64,000 bases of DNA from assembly GCA_964589825.1 (NCBI GenBank), contig CAZPUS010000004.1, forward strand, positions 67,119-131,118, in the 5' to 3' direction. Source of the DNA: CAZPUS01 sp964589825 (GTDB lineage Bacteria > Fibrobacterota > Chitinivibrionia > Chitinivibrionales > WJKA01). This document shows positions 54,001-62,516 of the stretch, one piece after another. Position 1 is the stretch's first letter; each line of letters opens with the position of its first letter. A program made the position numbers and the translations under genes. The notes under the pieces were generated by a model. That model saw only the letters and a list, made by a program, of their open reading frames with translations. It did no database searches and was not told the origin of the DNA.

Positions 54001-57000
54001 AATTCCATGTTATAAAAAATGAGTGCACGTTGTGCCGCCTTCTTATCCGAAAAACCATCCCACCAGAAACGGAGGTGAGTAATCTGTTTGAATTGCGGCG
54101 ATCCGATTATCGTATCCGCCTGTATACTGTCAAGCGGAATACGCAGGCAATGCCAATTGTTAATAGTACTGACACTTGTGTCGAGATATCCGGAAGTCGA
54201 GATACTGTCAAGATCTATTACATACCGGAATATATTCTCGCTGGTGGAAAACCCATCACCATTGAGATCTTCGGACGAAAGTTTGTTATCGTTCTGCAGA
54301 CCGTTGGCTTTGTTTCTGTTCGATTTTTTCCCTCCGTCGGTATAGGGAAGAAAATTATCTCCGGCAGGATCCTCCGGATCGGGAAGACGAAAATCTCCAT
54401 ACCGAAGCGTATCCCACGCGGTACCCGATGCATCAGGGATAAGATAAAACTCCTTCTCGTCCTCTCCCAGATTATCGAGACCGGTGTTGCACTCCGGTTT
54501 ATAATCCTCAACTCCGATGGTATCTTCATCGTCCCAGACCTGGTTGGGTGGCCCCCCGTTCGTGGGCAAATCTTCACTCAGCCTGCCAAGATCGATATGC
54601 AGTTTCCCTTTGCTGCTGCCCGCAGTCCCATCATACTTGACAAACACCTTAAGGTATTTATCATCCCGCCGGTCGGTGGCATAATCCGCAAAAGCCCGCA
54701 TTATTCCGCACCATGGTTTGTGATAGCGACTCTTCAGTGTATCAGAGCTCGGACGACACTCCAGCCGAAGTACAGATTCATTCTGCGACTCATATCCCCC
54801 AGCACGATTCTGGCGTTGGGTGAACTCCTCTATGTCAAGGATTTCTTCCTTTCTTACCGTATACCTGTCATCTTCGTCATCACGAGGACTAAACCAATAG
54901 GAGTTCCAGGCCGGGGGATGAAAAAGCATTTTCGAAACAGACTCCCCGGCTGTCGTGGTAGTATCACCTTTAAAATCAACCGGGACACTTGCACTGTACC
55001 AGAGTCTGTGATCGGTACCGAGTACGAATTTATTCTGACTCGATTCAAAATCGTCGATATATGCCTTTCCTTTCGAATCCGCCGAATAGTGCCAGCTGCT
55101 GTGTGCGGTTTCGAACTCAAATTTGAGGGAAGATTCGTCATCCGTGGCGATACCGGGAATAATATTGACCGCCTGCGTCATCCAATCCGGCGTGAAATCG
55201 AAGGTGGTATTAAAATCGAGCAGCAGTTTGTTGAATGTCTCTTGTCCCAGATGCGGGATATCCTCCCGTGTGGACGTAACCTGATACAATATCGACCCCC
55301 CCACGAAGGAATTATCACTTATGGCATCGAGCCCGTATGTACCGCTCAATCCCATGAAAAGGCGGTTTTTGAATGCCGCAAACGTTTCGCGCTGATAACT
55401 CACCTTGATGGTATGCGCCGAAGTGGCTGTCTGTGAAATGAGTTTGAGATCACCGATACCGTAGCTTATTCGATAATCGACATTTTTCTGCATCACCTGC
55501 CCGTCAGCAGTCACCTCTACCGAGCCTTCGATAACACCCCAGCCAAGATTGAACGTCGTTTTTTTTCTGGTAAATTCACCCTGCAACACCATATTATATA
55601 ACGGAATGTGCTCGGTAAACGAATCGCCCGCTGGTGTATAGTCATAAATCTGAGACACAATCTCCTGCTGACCACCCAGCGCACGATTCTTGAACGGCTG
55701 GTTTCGCAGCACAGTCCTCGAGGTGTCGAACGGCGGAACGATAATATAGCCGTTATCGGTATCGAAGATATCCGACTCATCGATCACCTTCCCATCCTCA
55801 TCGGTAAGACCGAGCACATAGGAAATCTTTTTATCCGATTCTAACACGATTTCGGTCGTATCGCCACCGGTCTTTGGAACGCGCTCAACCTTCAGATCGA
55901 AATCACTTTCAAAATCCGGCATTTTGTATACATTCTTCCACATCAGCGCGAATCCCGATGCTGCGTCATGATCGACACGTTCGTTAACATCGGCGACATC
56001 TCTTTTCAGCAACCACAGCGAATCCATCTGCGCCACCGTATACGATTTCACCTCTATGGAATCGATTATGGACGTATCCCCCTTTACGGGGACCACAGAA
56101 GCATCTTCAGTACTCATATAGAGACCAACAATCGTATTAGCGTCCACTTTCGCATCCTTGTAAAAACGTATCCAGCCCTCCCGGAGGTTTACATAGTAAT
56201 CCTCGTCTTTTTCAAGACGCTCGAACACCTTGTTACTGTAGCTTCCCGCATGATCCACCTTTCGGAACACCCCTTCGGCTTCCTTGCGTCTTTTTTCATA
56301 CTCATCGACCTCTATTCCCACCCATACCTGCAGGTCATAATTTACAGAAGGGACTTCTTTTGCATAATCCCTGCCATTGTTTCTGTTGTATGCCCGCATA
56401 TACGCAGTATCGAGAAAGTAATACCGATACTTGACATACTCTTTTTCGGTAATACGTTCAACGCTTTGTTCGGAAGGCTGATTGGGATGGAATGTCTTCT
56501 GCTGTGCCTCTCCCTGCTCGTTCGAAAGTGCGGTAGTCACATCGAGCGGGCCGAATTTGAGCTTTGAGGTAATACCGAAAAGTCCCTCATGACTCCCCTG
56601 GGAATAGCCCGATAATCGTCCTCCGGGAAAATTGAAGCTGGTATAACCGGCGGTAACCTCCTGTACGATTTCATCTTCGAGCTCATCCCCCTCCCCCTTG
56701 TATTCGATCTTTATCTTCTTCAAAGGATTTTCAAAATCGGTCCCCTGCTCGCTGTTGCTCTCCAGATTCACATCGATCAGCCTTCCTACACTCCCGCTTA
56801 CCGTAATGTTATAATTATTACGAAAAATAGGCGCCCCGGAACCGGTTTCCCTGGTTGAACTGCCTTTCTGATCGTAGTCATTGTAGGCGTAGCTGACCTC
56901 CACTTCTTCGTATCCGTGAATGGAAAGCTTGGGTGGCTCTTCCCCCAGCACCCGACGGGCCCATTTGGGATAATGCACCGGCATCTCCCATTCGAGCATA

Positions 57001-57410
57001 TCACTTTTGTCCTTATCCCTGTCACGCGCTTTGCCATAGTCGCTATGGCTCTCGTACCACAATTTTGCCAGCACATATGCCTGACGAGAAAGGAGATAGC
57101 GGTTGAGTTCGTCATAGGTATACTGCCACAGCACGTTGCCGAATTCATCAACCGTTCTAAACGAAATACGCCGCTGTGCAAAATCGATAATAAGCGTATC
57201 TTCAAGAAGCGACGTTTCATACTCGAGTATCGCTGGGCTATCGACTGAAAGAGGTGTGGTTTTCACCGGCTCTTCAGCGAGGGAATGGTAAAAATGCGGC
57301 TCGGAGCGTTCATACTCAAGCGAGGTCGCATACAATCTTCCGATCCCGAATAGGCACAGAAGAATATATATACCGGGCAAAAATGTACGAAATGAAATCG
57401 AGACACACAT
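51093..57410 (-). CDS. sprA: SprA-like type IX secretion outer-membrane translocon
   Basis: 2105 residues with an N-terminal signal sequence (about residues 1-28, FLPGIYILLCLFGIGRLYA). The SprA features are the early block SVGRLIDVNLESNSEQGTDFENPLKKIKIEYKGEGDE, then GYTSFNFPGGRLSGYSQGSHEGLFGITSKLKFGPLDVTTALSNEQGEAQ, and long alternating beta-strands throughout, as for the giant 36-strand barrel of Flavobacterium SprA. Loops carry many D, N, G and S residues. Somewhat shorter than Flavobacterium SprA (about 2400). It should be the protein-conducting pore for proteins with a C-terminal T9SS signal. No other T9SS gene (porK-N, porV) lies in the window. Monocistronic or followed by rplU. Confidence 0.9.
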   Translation of the reverse strand: MCVSISFRTFLPGIYILLCLFGIGRLYATSLEYERSEPHFYHSLAEEPVKTTPLSVDSPAILEYETSLLEDTLIIDFAQRRISFRTVDEFGNVLWQYTYDELNRYLLSRQAYVLAKLWYESHSDYGKARDRDKDKSDMLEWEMPVHYPKWARRVLGEEPPKLSIHGYEEVEVSYAYNDYDQKGSSTRETGSGAPIFRNNYNITVSGSVGRLIDVNLESNSEQGTDFENPLKKIKIEYKGEGDELEDEIVQEVTAGYTSFNFPGGRLSGYSQGSHEGLFGITSKLKFGPLDVTTALSNEQGEAQQKTFHPNQPSEQSVERITEKEYVKYRYYFLDTAYMRAYNRNNGRDYAKEVPSVNYDLQVWVGIEVDEYEKRRKEAEGVFRKVDHAGSYSNKVFERLEKDEDYYVNLREGWIRFYKDAKVDANTIVGLYMSTEDASVVPVKGDTSIIDSIEVKSYTVAQMDSLWLLKRDVADVNERVDHDAASGFALMWKNVYKMPDFESDFDLKVERVPKTGGDTTEIVLESDKKISYVLGLTDEDGKVIDESDIFDTDNGYIIVPPFDTSRTVLRNQPFKNRALGGQQEIVSQIYDYTPAGDSFTEHIPLYNMVLQGEFTRKKTTFNLGWGVIEGSVEVTADGQVMQKNVDYRISYGIGDLKLISQTATSAHTIKVSYQRETFAAFKNRLFMGLSGTYGLDAISDNSFVGGSILYQVTSTREDIPHLGQETFNKLLLDFNTTFDFTPDWMTQAVNIIPGIATDDESSLKFEFETAHSSWHYSADSKGKAYIDDFESSQNKFVLGTDHRLWYSASVPVDFKGDTTTTAGESVSKMLFHPPAWNSYWFSPRDDEDDRYTVRKEEILDIEEFTQRQNRAGGYESQNESVLRLECRPSSDTLKSRYHKPWCGIMRAFADYATDRRDDKYLKVFVKYDGTAGSSKGKLHIDLGRLSEDLPTNGGPPNQVWDDEDTIGVEDYKPECNTGLDNLGEDEKEFYLIPDASGTAWDTLRYGDFRLPDPEDPAGDNFLPYTDGGKKSNRNKANGLQNDNKLSSEDLNGDGFSTSENIFRYVIDLDSISTSGYLDTSVSTINNWHCLRIPLDSIQADTIIGSPQFKQITHLRFWWDGFSDKKAAQRALIFYNMEFVGNKWEEMPTRDVVADSTRDTIQIDASVINNIDNTNTFRPSIQVEKDRYGNPKREQALRLNYKGVEPGTEVRVKKERQHAWDFSSYGGINFHLYGAQNHGRDSVWFFFRFGTDENTYYEYATLVTRGWDTTTSIHFSQLSNAKLAVLEDPFIDSADTSWRVDHGGNPAYYSIVSNTKKMPSFASVRYMAMGVYCDSSAAASVTGELWIDKLKVQDLRNTAGNAALFSMTSRWSDFMTLNANADYRDGDFRQMNEGDITPQNSKLNGNINADWKLNKFMPSAWNVSIPLNVRYGYSLTRPQLKPGSDISLAKKNGGSDGLQDLVEQTGTPSSHYETKKKKKTASISYRKTKYSDNFLSNLTVDRLSVGQLRYQNNEEEVHKGEKRGENGDYLNVREEDDYAGDLTYDLSPKRTPQWSKYTPLKKYSRTPLLRKFSGYSFKMLPDKLTFDLAEARYTHRSVQDERPRNSDITRSFRLDHGMHLSYSPIDPLLDITYDVTSSRDLDDAVGDRESWDRFVRTRVAAMDDQWRDYLYLYGEDRRSQNARISLKPGFFDWLTHSASYSSRFSSDLGGRDTTYVDLGVKSTFEFKSTLQLNTLTKKLSSDNDSMRVVMQFFGFLSRGIDAMEMRNISFDYSASSDLTNKEVYRRMLDHAMDRRMSEYFSYQLGLKGRNAADIVSGDMDEDVFGGMNSRKKNDEYSHYKKDERRTTRNYKLSTSMTVPKPIDLKLSRVRLERSESHTVTPDTSEEKESVIFPKFGASARTSFLNSFPGINKNITNLDVNSSYEYEKDKAYHMVQKLNKNNEKEWARTTKRMTVTHRLTPLVSVNGRLKQWPVDISYSHDYTREMVEQESRTLSESHEDRVEAEYSFHRNPKNETIGLIFWEVPLQGKVTARMTASHDLTLEKIPANGTGQWRDDNKIRTLGFRPNMNYQFTDNITGQTSLSWTQDIENESETRTDWSFGTSVKVRF

Positions 57411-57541
57411 AGTATCGTTTTATCGAATTATCTTCATAGTTTGTAACAATGATACACATACGGCTATCTGCAGAAAATACGAATAGCGGTATTCTGACGT
57501 CGCTACAATATTATTATTTACGATTCGACATGGTATGATAT

Positions 57542-58759
57542 TTACTCTTGCGTGCTTTGGGCATCACGACAACATCGGAAACCCACAGGATTGTGTCGGT
57601 TCTGCGGGTAATAACTGTAGGTACGATGCGCGCATGAAGCCCGGGATCCGCTCTCCCAGAATCCTCCCATGACATTGTAAAATCGTCTGTTTTCACGGGC
57701 ACGTGTATTACTCCACTCCGCCAGATTTCCGGTCATATCGTATGCGCCGAAAAAACTTCTGCACTGCGGAGACCGCCCCGACGCATGAACGGTTGTATCT
57801 TTGCTGTTGCATGCACGCGGGTTGTAAGTGTTGCCGTATGGATACGTATATGCATAGGGACCGGCACACGCCATCATCCACTCTTCGGAGGTACACAGTC
57901 GTTTACCAACCGAAAAACACGAATCCTGTGCCTGAAACAAAGACACAAAAGCATGAGGCTTGATTCCTTTTTGATTTGGCCATTCGTACCGATCTATACA
58001 AAAATCGGCATCCCCGATCTCAACATACACCATATCATCCGGGCATACCTTCGGTGAAGCAGTATACGCGATTTCGTAATATTCTTTGAGCGTATCGCTG
58101 CGGTTACCCGCGGAGTCGATCCCGTAAAACGATAGCACCGTGGTACTCTCTACCGATATAGAATCACCGGTAAATCTCCTCCAGATGGAATCGCCACGCA
58201 TCTTCCACACGATCGAACACGGCTCCGAGCTGTGCAGTACAACCGATATCGATGAACGATGCAATCCTCCGGACGGATCGGAATATATATACGCGGCAGT
58301 CGTGTCCATATGCCCCGTACTTGTCCCTGGTTTTCGCGCCATATCTGCCGTATCTGAAGTGATATTCCGCAGCGTATCTCCTCTTTTACCAGCTGAAGCC
58401 CCCTTTTTCCTTTGTTCCAATTGCGTAACACCTTTTTTTCCCGGCACGCGCTGCGCTTCTGTATGGCTGCGAATTACTTTGTGCTGCCCCTGAGAGCTAT
58501 CGGTGATAGCGGTATCGCGCTCATTTCCCAGAAAATCCGGACTCCCGCCCGAATCACCGGTATCTTGACATCCCGCTTTTCTGACAGAATCGTCGCGCAG
58601 GGCCGAATGCCTTTCTCCTGAGCCGGAGTGCTCCTGTGAAAAAATACCATACAGTACCACCGCCACGAGGACACATAGCAATATGAGGAAGCAGACCATC
58701 GCGATCACCCGCCTGCGTCTTTGGCGATGAGAGGATTTTGAGGTGGTGGTATTTGGCAT
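57542..58759 (-). CDS. Membrane-anchored SUMF1/FGE-like domain protein
   Basis: 405 residues. One membrane helix near residues 17-43 follows a basic N-terminus (RQRRRRVIAM), so the bulk is extracytoplasmic. A low-complexity S/T/G/K linker follows. A small beta domain like the C-terminal domain of chitobiases lies at about 160-235 (SSISVVLHSSEPCSIVWK, STTVLSFYGIDSAGNRSD). The C-terminal SUMF1/FGE-fold domain has MVYVEIGDADFCIDRYEWP, GKRLCTSEEWMMACAG, GAYDMTGNLAEW and VMGGFWESGSRASCAHR. The cysteine pair of true formylglycine-generating enzymes is not arranged as expected, so sulfatase activation is unlikely. ATG at 58759 is preferred to 58783 because of its ribosome-binding site. Confidence 0.75.
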   Translation of the reverse strand: MPNTTTSKSSHRQRRRRVIAMVCFLILLCVLVAVVLYGIFSQEHSGSGERHSALRDDSVRKAGCQDTGDSGGSPDFLGNERDTAITDSSQGQHKVIRSHTEAQRVPGKKGVTQLEQRKKGASAGKRGDTLRNITSDTADMARKPGTSTGHMDTTAAYIYSDPSGGLHRSSISVVLHSSEPCSIVWKMRGDSIWRRFTGDSISVESTTVLSFYGIDSAGNRSDTLKEYYEIAYTASPKVCPDDMVYVEIGDADFCIDRYEWPNQKGIKPHAFVSLFQAQDSCFSVGKRLCTSEEWMMACAGPYAYTYPYGNTYNPRACNSKDTTVHASGRSPQCRSFFGAYDMTGNLAEWSNTRARENRRFYNVMGGFWESGSRASCAHRTYSYYPQNRHNPVGFRCCRDAQSTQE

Positions 58760-58785
58760 GGTACTCGCAGATATAAAATACATTC

Positions 58786-58952
58786 ACCTGCAGCAGCCGA
58801 TTGTTTTGATAAAAACTGCAGTAAGCCATACTGCTATTGCGTTCACGAAAATGACGCATCAACATTAGCAGGGTGACGCATTATTTCCGGGCACGCAAAA
58901 ACAGTGCATATAACAACAGATTTTGTGAACAATGTCGCTGCGTGCAGGTAAG
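58786..58952 (+). repeat. Dispersed structured intergenic repeat, copy H (full length)
   Basis: Begins ACCTGCAGCAGCCGATTGTT, contains ATACTGCTATTGCGTTCACG and ends CGTGCAGGTAAG. The central hairpin (58849-58886) pairs AAATGA with TTATTT outside, then GC.TCA with TGA.GC inside, with a few mismatches. A second stem GCAC/GTGC lies near 58892-58908. It fills most of the gap between folP and the SUMF1-like gene. Confidence 0.75.
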
Positions 58953-59047
58953 ATACAATCACTCGTTACTGGATAACGTTCTGCAATGTTACCGAGTGCA
59001 GTGGCTGCTGTAAACACGCCGCAAAAACTGGTGCATGCGTAAGTGCC

Positions 59048-59914
59048 TCATGCAATTTTTGATCCGGACTCACGTATTGCATGCATCACCCGCAGGAATT
59101 GACATGTAGCTTCAACATCGTGCACCCGAAAAAAACGTGCTCCGTCCAGAAAAGGCTGTGCGAGACTTGCAACCGAGCCATACAGCCGCTTATCCGCCTC
59201 CATATTGTTCAGTTTGCCGATAAAGGACTTGCGGGATGCGCCGATGCATACATCATAACCCTTTTCGAGAAGATCTGCGGTGTGTGCCAGCAAACGCAGG
59301 TTATCTTCGACCCTTTTGCCAAAGCCAATCCCCGGATCGATAACGATTCGATCCTTCGATACTCCGTTATCCAGGTAACGCGACACACTTTCGTCAAGCT
59401 CTCCGCTTACTTCCGCCACCACATCCTCGTAGGAAGGACTTTGCTGCATTGTTTTCGGTGTATGTCGACTGTGCATCACGATAACCGCTGCGTTACGTCT
59501 GCCGGCAAATGCAATTAGTTCAGGGTCGAACCGGCCACCGCTCACATCGTTAATCCACGATGCCCCGGCATCGAAAGCCCGGGAGACCACTTCGCTTTTC
59601 GTGGAATCAATACTGATGGGGACGGATACCCGCGCCGCGACCTTTTCTATAACCGGCAGTACACGAGCACACTCCTGCTCCACTGATATGCGTTCAGACC
59701 CCGGTCGCGTCGATTCCCCGCCGATGTCGATCATATCCGCACCTTCATCCACCATTTCCATCGCCCGGTCACAGGCACGCTGCACCTCATTAAACAACCC
59801 GCCGTCCGAAAAGGAGTCTGGGGTCACATTGAGAATTCCCATTACTATATATGCATGTTTTGGAAACAACCGCGTCCCTTTGTGCGACGTGTCAGACAAA
59901 ACCGAATCATTCAT
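59048..59914 (-). CDS. folP: Dihydropteroate synthase
   Basis: 288 residues. Condenses 6-hydroxymethyl-dihydropterin diphosphate with p-aminobenzoate in folate synthesis; target of sulfonamides. Signature 1 MGILNVTPDSFSDGG and signature 2 DIGGESTRPGSERIS are clear, then ISIDSTKSEV, WINDVSGG and DPGIGFGK, GASRKSF and the C-terminal RVHDV. ATG at 59914 is preferred to 59926 because GGAG lies six bases upstream. It follows ftsH by 84 bases, the classic ftsH-folP order. Confidence 0.95.
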   Translation of the reverse strand: MNDSVLSDTSHKGTRLFPKHAYIVMGILNVTPDSFSDGGLFNEVQRACDRAMEMVDEGADMIDIGGESTRPGSERISVEQECARVLPVIEKVAARVSVPISIDSTKSEVVSRAFDAGASWINDVSGGRFDPELIAFAGRRNAAVIVMHSRHTPKTMQQSPSYEDVVAEVSGELDESVSRYLDNGVSKDRIVIDPGIGFGKRVEDNLRLLAHTADLLEKGYDVCIGASRKSFIGKLNNMEADKRLYGSVASLAQPFLDGARFFRVHDVEATCQFLRVMHAIRESGSKIA

Positions 59915-59998
59915 ATCGCTCTCCATTCACCCCTTAAGACGGCACTAATTTCCTACGCAGCATCGCCGGGTACGCCTTCATATCTTTCGCTTTCCACG

Positions 59999-62260
59999 TT
60001 ATTTTTCGGAAGAACCGGTAGTATGATCCGACGAATTATCTTTGTCATCATCTCTGCGTTGCTGTGCATCATCATCCGCAGAAGTGCGTCCCTCATCACC
60101 ACGGGAGCGTTCATCCTCTTCGGAAGATGGCGATGTCGTATCGTCCTGTGCAGAATCCCGGTTTGTCTTCTTTTTCTCCGCTTCGTCAGTAGTATCATCC
60201 TGTGGCGCTTCATTGCGGGCAGACTTTTTCTCCTCTTCTTCCTGCTTTTCTTTTCTCTGTTGGGATGTCGAAAGCCGTCCCTTAAGCGATTCTCCCCGGA
60301 TCACCTTCTTAATCTCCTGCGCATTGAGGGTTTCATATTCCAGAAGCGCATTGGCGAGACGATCGAGTTCCTCCCGATGCTGCTGCAGAATCTGTTCCGC
60401 GCGTTCATTCTGTTTTTCGATAATATCACGCATCACCATATCGATTTTATCCGCGGTCTGGTCCGAGTAATCTCTCTGACGCTGAATTTCACGTCCAAGG
60501 AATAAATGCTGATCCTTTTGACCGTAGCTTCGAGGCCCCATTTCTTCACTCATTCCGAAATCGCACACCATTCTGCGGGCCAGCTCGGTAGCTTCCTTGA
60601 TATCGTTTGCCGCACCAGAGGTAAGTATGTCGAGCACCGTTTTTTCTGCGGCGCGACCTCCCACAAAGACACAGATTCTGTCGATGAGATAATCCTTTGT
60701 ATAGCTGTGACGGTCTTCTTCGGGAAGGGAAAAAGTGCCGCCAAGTGCCTGTCCGCGGGGAATAATCGTCACCTTGTGCACCGGATCGGCATGCGGTGCG
60801 TGGAGATTGCAGATCGTATGCCCCGCCTCATGATAGGCGGTGTTTTTCTTTTCCTCATCGCTAAGCGCCATGCTTTTGCGTTCCTTACCCATCAGCACCT
60901 TGTCTTTGGCTTCTTCGAAATCGGCCATGGTTACTTTTTTTCTCTTTTCACGTGCCGCCAGCAGTGCCGCCTCGTTGGCGAGATTCGACAGGTCGGAGCC
61001 TACAAACCCGGGTGTGCCGCGTGCAATGGTATAGAGATTCACATCGTCGCTGAGCGGGATTTTTTTGGTATGCACTTTTAGTATCCCTTCGCGACCGTTG
61101 ACATCGGGGGGCGTAATATAAATACGACGATCGAAACGCCCCGGACGAAGCAGTGCGGGATCAAGTACGTCGGGCCGGTTCGTTGCCGCGATAATGATAA
61201 GGCCCGAATTCTCCTCGAACCCATCCATCTCAACCAGGATCTGATTAAGGGTCTGTTCCCGTTCATCGTGACCGCCACCGAGTCCGGTACCCCGCTGACG
61301 ACCCACTGCATCTATTTCATCGATAAAAATGATACACGGGGCGTTCTTTTTGGCGGATTCGAACATACTGCGTACCCGTGAGGCACCAACCCCCACAAAC
61401 ATCTCGACAAAATCGGAGCCGCTGATTGACAGAAAGGGTGTGTTCGCCTCTCCTGCCACGCACCGGGCGAGAAGCGTTTTACCGCATCCCGGAGGTCCCA
61501 GCAGCATAACGCCTTTTGGTATGCGTCCGCCCACGTCGGTAAATTTATCCGGATCACCGAGAAAATCGACGACTTCCTTCATCTCTTCTTTCGCCTCCTC
61601 CAGCCCTGCCGCATCGTCGAACTTGGTCTGTGGACGATCGACCGTGTGGAATTTTGCCTTACTCTGGCCAAATGAAAAAAGCCCCCGCTGACCCGACTGC
61701 ATCTGCCTGACAATAAATATCCAGAACAGAATGATCAGAATCCACGGCAGCATTCCTATAAGAAAATCGCTCACATTCATCGATTTTGTGGTAAAGGAGT
61801 ACTCGAACCCTCTGCGGTTCCATGCCTCTATCATCTTCGAATCGATAAAGGGCAACTGGACCACAAAGCGCGTACCGTCACCCGCGTTCTCTTCTCCCAG
61901 GAGTTCTTTAAGCGGTGCGCTGCGTTCGAGTGTGCCGTGAAACACCGCATCTTCGGAGCCTTTTTTGATAATCTCCGCCTCAACGATAGTCGCGTCCTCC
62001 ATCTGGAGTAACCGCTCAAACTCACTATAGGTAAGCTCCGCCTCCCGAAACGAGCCGAAACGCTCCACCAGCTGCAGACCAAGTACCACTGCAGCAAAGA
62101 CACCAAGCCATATAAGCAGCGTAGTCGGCGGACGTCTGAACGGCGGTTTGCCGCCGTCATCCTTTTCCTGCTGCTGATGCTCACCCTTTTTAAAAAAACG
62201 GCCGAATTTCTGTTTGTCGTCATCCTCGTTTCTAGAATCATTCGAACTGCGAAAAAACAC
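59999..62260 (-). CDS. ftsH: ATP-dependent zinc metalloprotease FtsH
   Basis: 753 residues from a GTG start at 62260, chosen because AAAGGAG lies five bases upstream; the reading frame extends a further 315 bases upstream with no sensible sequence. A 45-residue charged N-terminal tail precedes helix 1 (about 46-65) and, after a periplasmic domain, helix 2 (about 166-185). AAA+: Walker A GPPGCGKT at 255-262, IIFIDEIDAVG, RPGRFDR. Protease: HEAGH at 478-482. The last 100 residues or so are an extremely polar tail of E, D, K, R, S and Q, longer than in most FtsH. It degrades misfolded and regulated membrane proteins. Lies between tilS and folP. Confidence 0.93.
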   Translation of the reverse strand: MFFRSSNDSRNEDDDKQKFGRFFKKGEHQQQEKDDGGKPPFRRPPTTLLIWLGVFAAVVLGLQLVERFGSFREAELTYSEFERLLQMEDATIVEAEIIKKGSEDAVFHGTLERSAPLKELLGEENAGDGTRFVVQLPFIDSKMIEAWNRRGFEYSFTTKSMNVSDFLIGMLPWILIILFWIFIVRQMQSGQRGLFSFGQSKAKFHTVDRPQTKFDDAAGLEEAKEEMKEVVDFLGDPDKFTDVGGRIPKGVMLLGPPGCGKTLLARCVAGEANTPFLSISGSDFVEMFVGVGASRVRSMFESAKKNAPCIIFIDEIDAVGRQRGTGLGGGHDEREQTLNQILVEMDGFEENSGLIIIAATNRPDVLDPALLRPGRFDRRIYITPPDVNGREGILKVHTKKIPLSDDVNLYTIARGTPGFVGSDLSNLANEAALLAAREKRKKVTMADFEEAKDKVLMGKERKSMALSDEEKKNTAYHEAGHTICNLHAPHADPVHKVTIIPRGQALGGTFSLPEEDRHSYTKDYLIDRICVFVGGRAAEKTVLDILTSGAANDIKEATELARRMVCDFGMSEEMGPRSYGQKDQHLFLGREIQRQRDYSDQTADKIDMVMRDIIEKQNERAEQILQQHREELDRLANALLEYETLNAQEIKKVIRGESLKGRLSTSQQRKEKQEEEEKKSARNEAPQDDTTDEAEKKKTNRDSAQDDTTSPSSEEDERSRGDEGRTSADDDAQQRRDDDKDNSSDHTTGSSEK

Positions 62261-62463
62261 ATGTACTCCTTTTGTGTAGAATGATGTGTGAAAAGCTCGT
62301 ATACAACCGCATTCGACGAAAAATGCCTGATCCGGCACCTGCTGAAACCGTATCAGGTAATCGTACGCGGCGGCTTGTAACGCAGGTGTGAAACCACCGT
62401 ACTGTAATAGGTTCGTGCGGACTGTGATTCCGACTGTTGATTTTCCTCGGGTACACACTAAAG

Positions 62464-62516
62464 ATATACCCGGGACACATACCCGGAATATAAACAGAGA
62501 AAATACATAAATCCAA
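62464..62516 (-). promoter_or_regulatory. Possible ftsH promoter with adjacent direct repeats
   Basis: On the minus strand TTGGAT (62511-62516), an 18-base spacer and TATATT (62487-62492). Just downstream two copies of CCGGGTAT stand 12 bases apart (62464-62488). The -35 is weak, so the promoter call is tentative. The 62261-62516 gap shows no gene. Confidence 0.35.

Noticed and set aside
57542..58759. True formylglycine-generating enzyme (sulfatase activator)
   Set aside because: The catalytic cysteine pattern is not met and no sulfatase is nearby; only the fold family can be claimed.
23491..58952. Repeat copies as integron attC sites or a CRISPR-like array
   Set aside because: They are single, widely spaced copies between housekeeping genes. 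No integrase or cas gene is present, the spacing is irregular, and the ends do not show the attC core pattern.
59855..60505. 216-codon plus-strand open frame with hydrophobic residues
   Set aside because: It is antisense to the charged tail of ftsH; the E/D/K/R codons produce an apparent hydrophobic sequence on the other strand.
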